The position numbers and the translations under genes were made by a program. The notes beneath the pieces are model-generated. The model was given only the letters and a program-made list of their open reading frames with translations, was not told the DNA's origin and did no database searches. Shown piece by piece: positions 1 through 6,481 of a stretch of DNA of 9,534 bases. The stretch is taken from contig CAMFEL010000076.1 in NCBI GenBank assembly GCA_945949385.1, forward strand, positions 1-9,534. Direction: 5' to 3'. Position 1 is the stretch's first letter. The number at the start of each line of letters is the position of its first letter. This DNA comes from an uncultured Clostridia bacterium (lineage in GTDB: Bacteria > Bacillota > Clostridia > Oscillospirales > CAG-272).

Positions 1-58
1 ACCATATTATACCATTATACCGCAGGGGCGGACGGTGAAGCCGTCCGTGGAGCGACAG
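1..58. other. Non-coding stretch beyond the operon terminator
   Basis: No gene is supported here. It contains a short hairpin, GGACGG (30-35) with CCGTCC (41-46). Read on the minus strand there are two closely spaced TATAAT-like hexamers (about 4-20), but no matching -35 box at 16-18 bp, so I do not call a promoter. It may be the upstream region of the next gene to the left. Confidence 0.4.
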
Positions 59-98
59 AAAAAGCACAGAAGAGAGTTTACTTTCTTCTGTGCTTTTT
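59..98 (-). terminator. Likely intrinsic terminator of the gltB-glnA-pyrG operon
   Basis: A perfect 15-bp inverted repeat, AAAAAGCACAGAAGA (59-73) and its complement (84-98), encloses a 10-nt loop. Read on the minus strand the 3' arm ends in five T's, giving a hairpin plus short U-tract about 170 nt after the pyrG stop. The arms are A/T-flanked on both sides, so it could work in both directions. It is also the outer end of the composite repeat at 59-261. Other palindromes between here and pyrG (174-205, 213-227, 245-261) could contribute to termination. Confidence 0.6.
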
Positions 99-105
99 CC
101 CGCTC

Positions 106-210
106 GCCGCTTTCGCGGCACCCCTGCGGGGGATTTCTATATTGCCGTATCAGGGCAAAAGTTTTTGAGGATTGTCAAGGGACTTTTTTCAAAAAGTCCC
201 TTGACCGGGG
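106..210 (+). repeat. Left copy of a ~105-bp dispersed repeat core (inverted relative to 9374-9478)
   Basis: Positions 106-210 match the reverse complement of 9374-9478 with one mismatch (position 113), and 114-210 match exactly. The core holds a C-rich start, the text GGGGATTTCTATATTGCC, and a 15-bp-arm palindrome at 174-205 around GGGACTTTTT/AAAAAGTCCC. Short open frames across it (for example one reading FYIAVSGQKFLRIVKGLFSK) occur in both copies. They look like by-products of the repeat, because flanking residues differ and no ribosome site precedes them. It lies just downstream of pyrG. Confidence 0.9.
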
Positions 211-261
211 CTCGGGGCAGAGCCCCGTATATATCCCGCGGAGCGCGGGGCGGAGCCCCGC
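206..261. repeat. GC-rich hairpin cluster next to the left repeat core
   Basis: Two compact hairpins follow the core: CGGGGC-AGA-GCCCCG (213-227) and GCGGGGC-GGA-GCCCCGC (245-261), separated by a T/A-rich spacer and a CCCGCG/CGCGGG pairing. The right element (9327-9370) has hairpins of the same type in a different order, so they belong to the composite element. The cluster begins 8 bp after the pyrG stop codon and may act as a 3'-end stabiliser or transcription pause site. Confidence 0.75.
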
Positions 262-268
262 TTGTATC

Positions 269-1879
269 TCACTTACGGCTTTCGGCTTTATCGAGAGAAG
301 CGGCAATGAAGCCCTTGAACAGGGGATGCGCTCTGTTGGGGCGGGATTTGAATTCCGGATGGTACTGAACGCCCACATGGAAAGGTCTGTCGGAAAGCTC
401 CACCGTTTCCACCAAGCGTCCGTCGGGCGAATGGCCTGACACCGTAAGGCCGGCGGCAATAAGGCTTTCGCGGTAGTCGTTGTTGAACTCATAGCGATGG
501 CGGTGACGCTCGGAAATACTGCGTTCTCCGTAGCAGCGCTCCATAGTTGTACCGGGTTCAATAACGCAGGGATATGCGCCCAGCCTCAGCGTGCCGCCCT
601 TGTCAATATCGTCGCTCTGACCGGGCATAAAGTCGATAACCTTGTTTTTGCACAGCTCGTTGAACTCGCCGGAGTTTGCGTCTTCAATGCCCAGCACATT
701 TCTGGCATACTCGATAACCGCTATCTGCATACCGAGACATATTCCGAAATATGGCACATAATTCTCTCTTGCGTATTTTGCAGCCAGTATCATACCCTCA
801 ATTCCGCGGTCACCGAAGCCGCCGGGCACGATAATTCCGTCAAGGGCGGAAAGCCTGTCTTCGTAATTTGCCTCCGTCAGAGTCTCGGAGTCGATCCAGT
901 CGATTCTGATGTGAGTGTTAAGAATATATCCCGCATGGCGCATTGCCTCCGCCACGGAAAGATAGGCGTCATGAAGCTGCACGTACTTGCCCACAAGACC
1001 TATATGAACTTCCTTTTCGCGGGATTTTATGCGCCGAACCATATCCGTCCATTCCTTAAGGTCGGCATCGGGAGCGTCAATGCCCAGCTCACGGCACACC
1101 ACGGAGGAAAAGTTTGCCTTTTCCAGCATAAGGGGAGCCTCGTACAGGTAAGGTAGTGTAATATTCTCTATGACGCAGTCCGGCTTTACATTGCAGAACA
1201 GCGAAATTTTCTTAAATATGGATTCCTCAAGAGGCTTGTCACAGCGAAGCACAATAATATCCGGGTTTATGCCCATGCCCTGCAGCTCCTTTACGGAATG
1301 CTGGGTAGGCTTTGACTTGTGTTCGTCGGAGCCGCTGAGGAAAGGCACCAGCGTAACATGGATAAACAAGCTGTTTTCGCGTCCTACCTCAAGAGAGATC
1401 TGGCGCACCGCCTCAAGAAAAGGCTGCGATTCAATGTCTCCGATAGTGCCGCCGATCTCGGTTATGACCACATCGGCGTCGGTTTTTTTGCCTACGCGGT
1501 ACAGAAAATCCTTGATTTCGTTGGTAATGTGAGGAATGACCTGTACTGTGGAGCCAAGATACTCGCCGCGCCTCTCCTTGTTGAGCACATTCCAGTACAC
1601 CTTACCGGTGGTAAGGTTTGAATATTTATTCAGATCCTCATCAATAAATCTCTCATAGTGCCCCAGATCCAAATCCGTCTCCGCACCGTCGTCGGTAACA
1701 AAAACCTCGCCGTGCTGATAAGGACTCATTGTCCCGGGGTCAACATTGATATAGGGATCAAGCTTCTGAGCCGCCACCTTAAGTCCCCGCGCTTTCAGAA
1801 GTCTTCCCAGCGACGCCGCCGTAATTCCCTTGCCGAGACCGGATACAACTCCTCCGGTCACAAATATATATTTTGTCAT
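269..1879 (-). CDS. pyrG: CTP synthase (glutamine-hydrolysing)
   Basis: Cytosolic CTP synthase converts UTP to CTP with ATP and glutamine, the last step of de novo CTP synthesis. The 536-residue protein is normal length. Residues 1-267 are the amidoligase domain, with the nucleotide loop GGVVSGLGKGIT (9-20), acidic metal residues near D72 and E142, and the UTP/CTP-binding KSKPTQ segment (188-193). Residues 290-530 are a class I glutamine amidotransferase with GGFGDRG (353-359), nucleophile C381 in GICLGMQ, and H507/E509 in HPEF. All catalytic residues are present. The ATG at 1879 begins the canonical MTKYIFVTGG; upstream signals are weak (GGG 7 nt before the ATG, GAAAGG farther away). It lies 43 bp after the ANTAR gene without a visible terminator, so it is probably the last gene of the operon. 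There is no sign of the initiation-site attenuator known for Bacillus subtilis pyrG. Confidence 0.98.
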   Translation of the reverse strand: MTKYIFVTGGVVSGLGKGITAASLGRLLKARGLKVAAQKLDPYINVDPGTMSPYQHGEVFVTDDGAETDLDLGHYERFIDEDLNKYSNLTTGKVYWNVLNKERRGEYLGSTVQVIPHITNEIKDFLYRVGKKTDADVVITEIGGTIGDIESQPFLEAVRQISLEVGRENSLFIHVTLVPFLSGSDEHKSKPTQHSVKELQGMGINPDIIVLRCDKPLEESIFKKISLFCNVKPDCVIENITLPYLYEAPLMLEKANFSSVVCRELGIDAPDADLKEWTDMVRRIKSREKEVHIGLVGKYVQLHDAYLSVAEAMRHAGYILNTHIRIDWIDSETLTEANYEDRLSALDGIIVPGGFGDRGIEGMILAAKYARENYVPYFGICLGMQIAVIEYARNVLGIEDANSGEFNELCKNKVIDFMPGQSDDIDKGGTLRLGAYPCVIEPGTTMERCYGERSISERHRHRYEFNNDYRESLIAAGLTVSGHSPDGRLVETVELSDRPFHVGVQYHPEFKSRPNRAHPLFKGFIAASLDKAESRK

Positions 1880-1922
1880 TGTAATACCCGGTAAAACCTT
1901 TCGTGTTTTTTAATAATAAATG

Positions 1923-2507
1923 TTACTTGTAGGTTGCCAGTATGTTTTCCGCAATCGTCCTGCGGGTAACACACCTGTCCATAGCCTGCTTTTCGATATA
2001 TCGGTGCGCCTCCTGCTCGGTCATTTTGAGCTGGTCTATAAGCAGCCACTTGGCTTTGTTTACTATGCGTATTTCCTCGATTTTTTCCTCAACGGAAGCG
2101 GTTTTCTGCTCCATACGCCTCAGGCGCTCTCGGGTGGCGCAAATAAGCGTCAAAGACTGCGCCACGGTCTGCGCGGTCACAGGCTTTGACAGCGCCAGCA
2201 CTCCGAACGGAGATACGCGGGCAGCAATATCGGGATAATGCTCCGCCTTAACAAACAGCATCACTCCCGCGCCGCTGCCTTCGCAGGCATCAAGCGCCAG
2301 ATGTGTTCCGAAATCATCGGGAAGCGGAGTGTTTATCATCACTATATCGAAACGGCTTTCCGCAAGGACTCTCCTTGCCGCGGAGTTGTCTGGAGAAAGG
2401 GACACGGGATAAAACCTGTCCTCGGGAAGCAGAGAGAGCAGCGAACGGTTGAATTTTTCCGATGACGATACCACAAGTACCGAATATCGGCGCTCTGCAT
2501 ACTCCAT
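1923..2507 (-). CDS. ANTAR-domain RNA-binding antiterminator with degenerate receiver domain
   Basis: A predicted 194-residue response-regulator-like protein. Residues 8-125 look like a receiver fold, but the phosphoacceptor position holds N59 (VMINTPLPDD) and the usual acidic pair is replaced by serines (S14-S16). The conserved lysine survives as K108-P109. Residues about 126-150 form a charged, coiled-coil-like helix, and 138-190 match ANTAR (KAKWLLIDQLKMTEQEAHR, then AM and IAENIL). ANTAR proteins such as AmiR, NasR and EutV bind paired hairpins in nascent RNA and prevent intrinsic termination. I chose the ATG at 2507 because AGGAGG sits 8 nt upstream; an in-frame ATG at 2534 lacks such a site. 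It lies 61 bp downstream of glnA. The likely target is the leader at 9153-9196. Signalling is probably not by phosphorylation; the sensor or ligand is unknown. An ANTAR gene beside glnA is known in clostridia. Confidence 0.93.
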   Translation of the reverse strand: MEYAERRYSVLVVSSSEKFNRSLLSLLPEDRFYPVSLSPDNSAARRVLAESRFDIVMINTPLPDDFGTHLALDACEGSGAGVMLFVKAEHYPDIAARVSPFGVLALSKPVTAQTVAQSLTLICATRERLRRMEQKTASVEEKIEEIRIVNKAKWLLIDQLKMTEQEAHRYIEKQAMDRCVTRRTIAENILATYK

Positions 2508-2568
2508 ACTTCTTCCCTCCTCTCGAATTTTCAATCCCTGTTTGGTTTATCCGTTTTTCCGTATGCCG

Positions 2569-3783
2569 TCAACCGAGATAGCTCTTTATAACGCTCTCAG
2601 GCAGGCAGGTGCGCAGGAATTCTCCCTTTTGCGCAACATCACGCGCCGCCTCAAGGCTTTCGGGAAGCGCGGCAAACCTTCCGGTCACTTCCTGCGGCGC
2701 CGTATAAAGGTTTATATCGGCAGCCGGCGGCAGTGTAAGCCCCCTCTTTATGCCGTCAAGTCCTGCATAAATCATCAGTGAAAAGGCAAGATAAGGATTG
2801 CACAAAGGGTCCGGAGAGCGAAGCTCCGCACGCCTGTAGCTGCCCCGTGCGGCAGGGATTCGAATAAGTTGAGATCTGTTTTCGTGAGACCATGAAACAT
2901 ATCTGGGTGCCTTTTTGCTGCCGAAACGTCTGTAAGAATTTTCGGTGGTATTCAGAAACAGAGTCATCTCGCGGACATGCTGAAGAATACCCGCAATGAC
3001 GGCAGGCATAAGGTCTTTCCTCTCCCCGCCTCTGGCGGAAAAGTTAATGTGCATACCGTTACCCGGCTGTCCCTCAAGAGGCTTTGGCGAAAAATCGGCG
3101 TACAGCCCGTTTCTCGCGGCAATGGTGTTTACCACGGCGCGGAAGGTCAGGCAGTCGTCTGCCGCTTTCAGGGGATCGGAATAACGGAAATCTATCTCGT
3201 TCTGTCCCGGTCCCTCCTCGTGGTGGGAGCTTTCGGGAGTAACGCCCATCTGCTCAAGGGTCAGGCATATTTCACGACGCACATTCTCCCCTTTGTCCTC
3301 GGGAGCAATGTCCATATACCCCGCCCTGTCGTAGGGAATATCGGTAGGCTCGCCGTTTTCGTCCCGTTTGAAAAGGTAAAACTCCATTTCCGGACCGAAA
3401 GCAAAGCTGACTCCGCTCTTCGCAGCTTCTTCGGCGGTCTTTTTCAAAAGCGTTCTGGTGTCACTCTCAAAAACCGTGCCGTCGGGATGGGTTATGCCGC
3501 AGTACATACGCACGACCCTGCCGTGCTCGGGTCTCCAGGGAAGCACCGAAATGGTGGACGGATCGGGATGAAGCAGCAGATCCGAATGAGTCTCCCCGCC
3601 GAAGCCGGGAACTGCGGAAGCGTCGATGGCAATGCCGTATTCAAACGCCCTGTCCAGTTCCTGCGGCATTATGGAAATATTCTTTTGTCTGCCGTATATG
3701 TCGCAGAACGCCATTCGGATGAACTTAACATCCTCCTCCGCCACATACTGCATTATCTCATCCTTGGAATACTTAATGCCCAT
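2569..3783 (-). CDS. glnA: Type I glutamine synthetase, short form
   Basis: ATP-dependent synthesis of glutamine from glutamate and ammonia. The 404-residue protein is shorter than typical GSI-alpha enzymes (about 440). Recognisable elements are the N-terminal beta-grasp with DASAVPGF (54-61, counterpart of the DGSSI loop), metal ligands E132/E134 in GPEMEF, E189 and E196 in HHEEGPGQNE, H245 in GNGMH, arginines R285, R303 and R308 (NRSQLIRIP), and E320/R322 in AELRSPDP. The adenylylation tyrosine region of GSI-beta is absent. The active-site flap reads FGSKKAP (287-293), with K where YEAP or FEAP glutamate is expected. The start follows GAAAGGAAAGG close upstream. A 33-bp gap containing the palindrome GCGCCGCGGCGC separates it from gltB3. 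It supplies glutamine to the adjacent glutamate synthase. Very likely an active GS, but the flap change leaves room for altered kinetics. Confidence 0.95.
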   Translation of the reverse strand: MGIKYSKDEIMQYVAEEDVKFIRMAFCDIYGRQKNISIMPQELDRAFEYGIAIDASAVPGFGGETHSDLLLHPDPSTISVLPWRPEHGRVVRMYCGITHPDGTVFESDTRTLLKKTAEEAAKSGVSFAFGPEMEFYLFKRDENGEPTDIPYDRAGYMDIAPEDKGENVRREICLTLEQMGVTPESSHHEEGPGQNEIDFRYSDPLKAADDCLTFRAVVNTIAARNGLYADFSPKPLEGQPGNGMHINFSARGGERKDLMPAVIAGILQHVREMTLFLNTTENSYRRFGSKKAPRYVSWSHENRSQLIRIPAARGSYRRAELRSPDPLCNPYLAFSLMIYAGLDGIKRGLTLPPAADINLYTAPQEVTGRFAALPESLEAARDVAQKGEFLRTCLPESVIKSYLG

Positions 3784-3816
3784 AGCCTTTCCTTTCTTTT
3801 TGCGCCGCGGCGCTCG

Positions 3817-4536
3817 TCAGTTTGCCACATACATCTGTCGGTAGGGGTTTTTGCTGTCCGGCACAACTACGGTGTACTCTTTTTGAAGCATTTCCTCCGC
3901 ATCTTTGCCGAAAAGCTCGCAGTAAGTGCGGATATGCTCTGCCGCGTCGGAAAGCTCCGAACCCGACACGCGGCTCACTCTGACCTGATCGGGGAATTTC
4001 ACGCGGGAAGTATCTCCCCCCAGTATCATTTTTCCGCCGTGCATACCGGTGCAGGGGAAGTTGCCTACAACAGGCTTTCCGTCGGTGTTCAGACCAAGCA
4101 CGATAATAAGTCCGCCGGCCTGATATTCACCCAGAAAGCTGCCCGTTCTGCCGCCGATAACGATGACCGGCTTTTTATCCTTGTACTCTTTCATATGGAT
4201 ACCTGCACGGTATCCTGCGCTGTCTCTTACATAAATCGCCCCGCCGCGCATAGCGTATCCCGCCGCGTCGCCCGCATTGCCGTGAACCACGATAGTACCG
4301 GCGTTCATGGTGTCACCGATAGCATCCTGAGCATTGCCGTTTACGGTGATGTCGGCGCCGCCCAGGTAAGCGCCCAGAGCGTTGCCTGGCACGCCGTCAA
4401 TTTCAATCTTCACACCGTTCATGCCGGAGGCGATAAAGCGCTGACCCATACAGCCGGTGATCTTACAGCTTTCACCTGAGGCGCGGATCGCGTCATTAAG
4501 CTCCGAAAAGCCCATACCTTTTGCATTTATCAACAT
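3817..4536 (-). CDS. gltB3: Glutamate synthase GXGXG-domain subunit (split GltB C-terminal domain)
   Basis: This 239-residue protein is the right-handed beta-helix that forms the C-terminal domain of ordinary GltB, here a separate polypeptide as in archaeal-type glutamate synthases. The glycine repeats show in GNALGAYLGGADITVNG, NAQDAIGDTMNAGTIVVHG and NAGDAAGYAMRGGAIYV, followed by GGRTGSFLGEYQAGGLIIV. It has no catalytic residues of its own in known enzymes; it braces the FMN and glutaminase domains and supports ammonia tunnelling. The ATG at 4536 lies 1 bp after the oxidoreductase stop, and its GGGAGG site is inside the end of that gene, indicating translational coupling. An in-frame ATG at 4602 would overlap the upstream gene by 65 bp and lacks domain homology. 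A related family, formylmethanofuran dehydrogenase subunit C, shares the fold, but the neighbours favour glutamate synthase. Confidence 0.93.
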   Translation of the reverse strand: MLINAKGMGFSELNDAIRASGESCKITGCMGQRFIASGMNGVKIEIDGVPGNALGAYLGGADITVNGNAQDAIGDTMNAGTIVVHGNAGDAAGYAMRGGAIYVRDSAGYRAGIHMKEYKDKKPVIVIGGRTGSFLGEYQAGGLIIVLGLNTDGKPVVGNFPCTGMHGGKMILGGDTSRVKFPDQVRVSRVSGSELSDAAEHIRTYCELFGKDAEEMLQKEYTVVVPDSKNPYRQMYVAN

Positions 4537-4537
4537 A

Positions 4538-5785
4538 TTATACCACACCTCCCAGCTTTTTTCTACGGTAATCTTCACCGAAACCGAATAAATTGGGCTC
4601 AATTTGCAATTTTTTGTAATCTACGGTGTCAAGAGGCACCTGTCTGCGGATAAGATCGGTGTATATCCCGGCTCTGCCGTTGTCTCCGATAAGAACAAAT
4701 CCGCAAAGCTTTCCGTCTGCGCAGTACAGCTTTTTGATATGACAATCCGTCACATCCTCGTATACCTCGCCGCCCTCTGCGGTGTCTTTTCTGTTGCCCG
4801 CCGTCATGGCGTGCAGTCCGAAAAAGCCTATGGAGTTCATGGGAATGGCGTTATCAAAGCACTCCTCTCCGCCTGCCATATTGACCCCCGCGCAATGCCC
4901 TTCCATATAAGCGTTGGGCATAAGCGCCATGACCTTAACTGAGCCGTCCGACACATCCCTTGTCTCCGTACAGTCCCCTGCGGCATATACATCCGCAATA
5001 CTTGTCTCACAACGGCTGCCGATGCGTATACCGCGCCCCACTTCTCCTCCTGCATCCTTCACGATAGAGGTGTTTGCGCGAACGCCCACAGCCAATATGA
5101 GCACATCAAATTCCACATCAGCACCGCTTTTCATATGAGCCGTGTTTTTGTCAAAGCTTGCGGCGGTGTCACCAAGCATAAACTTCATGCCTCTCTCTTC
5201 GAGATGCTTTTTCATCATTGCTGCGCTGTCTGAGTCCAGTATACTTGACAGCACCCTGTCCGCAAGGTCGCACACCGTAACGGACGCCACTCTGTCAAGT
5301 ATGCCCTCGGCGCATTTGAGTCCGATAAGTCCGGCGCCCACTATAAGCACACGGCTCGCGGGAGTAATGGCATTTTCCACCTCCAGCGCATCGTCAAGGG
5401 TCATAAAGCCGAATTTTTTCTCCACCGTTTCAAGTCCCGCCATAGGAGGCACGAAAGGCGAGGAGCCTGCGGCGACGCACAGGCTGTCGTAGTCAAGAGA
5501 AGTGCCATCTTCAAGGTATACCTTTTTGCCCTTACTGTCTATTTTGACAGCGCTTTTGCCGTAAAGCACCCTGCAGCCGTTCTTTTCGTAAAAATCCCCG
5601 GGGCGGTAGCCGATATTTTCAAGCCTTGTTTTCCCCTCAAGATAATAAGAGATGAGCGGACGGCAGTATACGGGGCGGTTCTCCTTTGACACCACGGTAA
5701 TGCTTCCCTCGCTGTCAACGCTGCGGATTCCTTCGATGCAGCCGGCAGCGGCGGTGCCGTTGCCGATGATTACATATTTATTCAT
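4538..5785 (-). CDS. NAD(P)/FAD-dependent oxidoreductase, likely electron-input subunit of glutamate synthase
   Basis: A 415-residue two-dinucleotide-fold flavoprotein. FAD-binding GNGTAAAG spans residues 8-15, the NAD(P) motif GAGLIG is at 150-155, and the second FAD motif VYAAGDC is at 266-272. There is no CxxC redox disulfide, so it resembles the rubredoxin/ferredoxin-reductase and NirB N-terminal type rather than thioredoxin reductase. C41 in PVYCRPLISYYL sits where some relatives have a redox cysteine. It probably passes electrons from NAD(P)H to the ferredoxin and then to GltB2, replacing GltD; this role is inferred from its place between glutamate synthase subunits. I chose the ATG at 5785, which starts directly at the FAD fold with AGAAAGG 13 nt upstream. 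The frame is open to 5866, but that extension is repeat sequence. The next gene starts 1 bp after its stop. Confidence 0.9.
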   Translation of the reverse strand: MNKYVIIGNGTAAAGCIEGIRSVDSEGSITVVSKENRPVYCRPLISYYLEGKTRLENIGYRPGDFYEKNGCRVLYGKSAVKIDSKGKKVYLEDGTSLDYDSLCVAAGSSPFVPPMAGLETVEKKFGFMTLDDALEVENAITPASRVLIVGAGLIGLKCAEGILDRVASVTVCDLADRVLSSILDSDSAAMMKKHLEERGMKFMLGDTAASFDKNTAHMKSGADVEFDVLILAVGVRANTSIVKDAGGEVGRGIRIGSRCETSIADVYAAGDCTETRDVSDGSVKVMALMPNAYMEGHCAGVNMAGGEECFDNAIPMNSIGFFGLHAMTAGNRKDTAEGGEVYEDVTDCHIKKLYCADGKLCGFVLIGDNGRAGIYTDLIRRQVPLDTVDYKKLQIEPNLFGFGEDYRRKKLGGVV

Positions 5786-5789
5786 TATT

Positions 5790-5920
5790 ATGACCATACC
5801 TTTCTTCGGATTTGTGTCGCTTTCGCCGTAGGCGAAATTCGCCCGTGGTTTGGGCGAAAGACACAAATCGTGTCTGAAATCAGATAACTTGCGCTCTCTG
5901 CGTTTTTAATTTTCAAACTC
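5790..5920 (-). repeat. 131-bp tandem repeat unit, operon-distal copy, with cloverleaf-like core
   Basis: Minus-strand reading of 5804-5902 contains an outer stem, GATTTGTGTC with GACACAAATC, enclosing two hairpins, TTCGCCC/GGGCGAA and TTTCGCC-TAC-GGCGAAA, so the RNA can form a three-way junction. An upstream GACAC (hairpin loop GATTT) can compete for the same GTGTC. This copy ends just before the oxidoreductase ribosome site. It matches the neighbouring copy at 96 of 99 core positions, with weaker similarity on both flanks. No credible gene is encoded, although open frames run through it. Confidence 0.9.
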
Positions 5921-6051
5921 ATGTCCATATCTCTCTTCGGATTTGTGTCGCTTTCGCCGTAGGCGAAATTTGCCCGTGCTTTGGGCGAAAAACACAAATC
6001 GTGTCTGAAATCAGATAACTTGCGCTCTCTGCGCTATTTGTTTTCAGACTT
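5921..6051 (-). repeat. 131-bp tandem repeat unit, operon-proximal copy
   Basis: The core at 5935-6033 matches 5804-5902 with three substitutions. One turns a C-G pair of the outer stem into U-G, one is in a hairpin loop, and one changes a C-G pair to C-A in the first inner hairpin. The unit starts right after the ferredoxin stop codon, so the 267-bp gap between ferredoxin and oxidoreductase is almost entirely these two copies. The proximal copy keeps a remnant of the GAGAGATATGG ribosome-site region seen before the oxidoreductase, which suggests duplication of a segment ending at that start. Likely effects are on mRNA stability or subunit ratio; this is inference. Confidence 0.9.
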
Positions 6052-6052
6052 C

Positions 6053-6481
6053 TCACCTCTCCTCGTACACAATGGCGCGGTTGGGACAGCCCTCGGCGCA
6101 GGCCGGAGCGCCCGCGGAATTTTTGAGGCAAAGCTCGCATTTCTGCACTACGCCCTCGTCGGTACAGCTTACCGCACCGTAGGGGCACACAAGTATGCAG
6201 GTAAGGCAGGCGACGCATCTGTCATGATCGATAGTTACCGTTCCGTCCTCTATTTTCAGTGCGCCTGAAATACAGCTTTTTACGCACAGAGGGTCGGTAC
6301 AATGACGGCAGGAAACGGCGTAGGTTATTCTGTCGTCTCCCTCCACATGAATTCTCGGAAATATTTTCTTGCCTTTCAGCGCCTTTGCCATATCGGTCAT
6401 ACCGGAATTTGCAAATGCGCAGTTATATTCGCAAAGATGGCATCCGAGACACCATTTTTCGTTTACATATACCCGTTTCAT
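6053..6481 (-). CDS. Polyferredoxin-type 4x[4Fe-4S] electron-transfer subunit
   Basis: A 142-residue iron-sulfur protein of the HycB/DmsB-like ferredoxin family. Sixteen cysteines form four cluster motifs: C11-C14-C17-C21, C58-C61-C66-C70, C89-C92-C95-C99 and C115-C118-C128-C132, with the usual proline after C99 and C132. C106 is additional. There is no signal peptide or membrane segment, so it should act in the cytoplasm. Its ATG overlaps the gltB2 stop by 4 nt (ATGA), indicating tight coupling, and the FAD oxidoreductase follows after the repeats. The most economical role is a wire between that flavoprotein, or a soluble ferredoxin pool, and the Fe-S/FMN centres of GltB2. The family also serves formate dehydrogenases, hydrogenases and aldehyde oxidoreductases, but no such catalytic subunit is nearby. 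Confidence 0.93.
   Translation of the reverse strand: MKRVYVNEKWCLGCHLCEYNCAFANSGMTDMAKALKGKKIFPRIHVEGDDRITYAVSCRHCTDPLCVKSCISGALKIEDGTVTIDHDRCVACLTCILVCPYGAVSCTDEGVVQKCELCLKNSAGAPACAEGCPNRAIVYEER

Noticed and set aside
2977..4479. Open frame of 500 codons on the + strand
   Set aside because: It lies antisense to glnA and gltB3, has no recognisable domain or ribosome site, and arises from the codon pattern of the real genes.
4539..4546. TATAAT just before gltB3
   Set aside because: It abuts the start codon and has no -35 partner at 16-18 bp; it is part of the end of the oxidoreductase gene.
5786..5866. N-terminal extension of the FAD oxidoreductase
   Set aside because: The extra 27 residues are encoded by repeat sequence; the dinucleotide fold begins at the ATG at 5785.
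5788..6218. Two overlapping short minus-strand frames sharing ESASYLISDTICVF
   Set aside because: The shared peptide is just the tandem DNA repeat translated. Unit length 131 is not a multiple of 3, and no conserved domain is visible.
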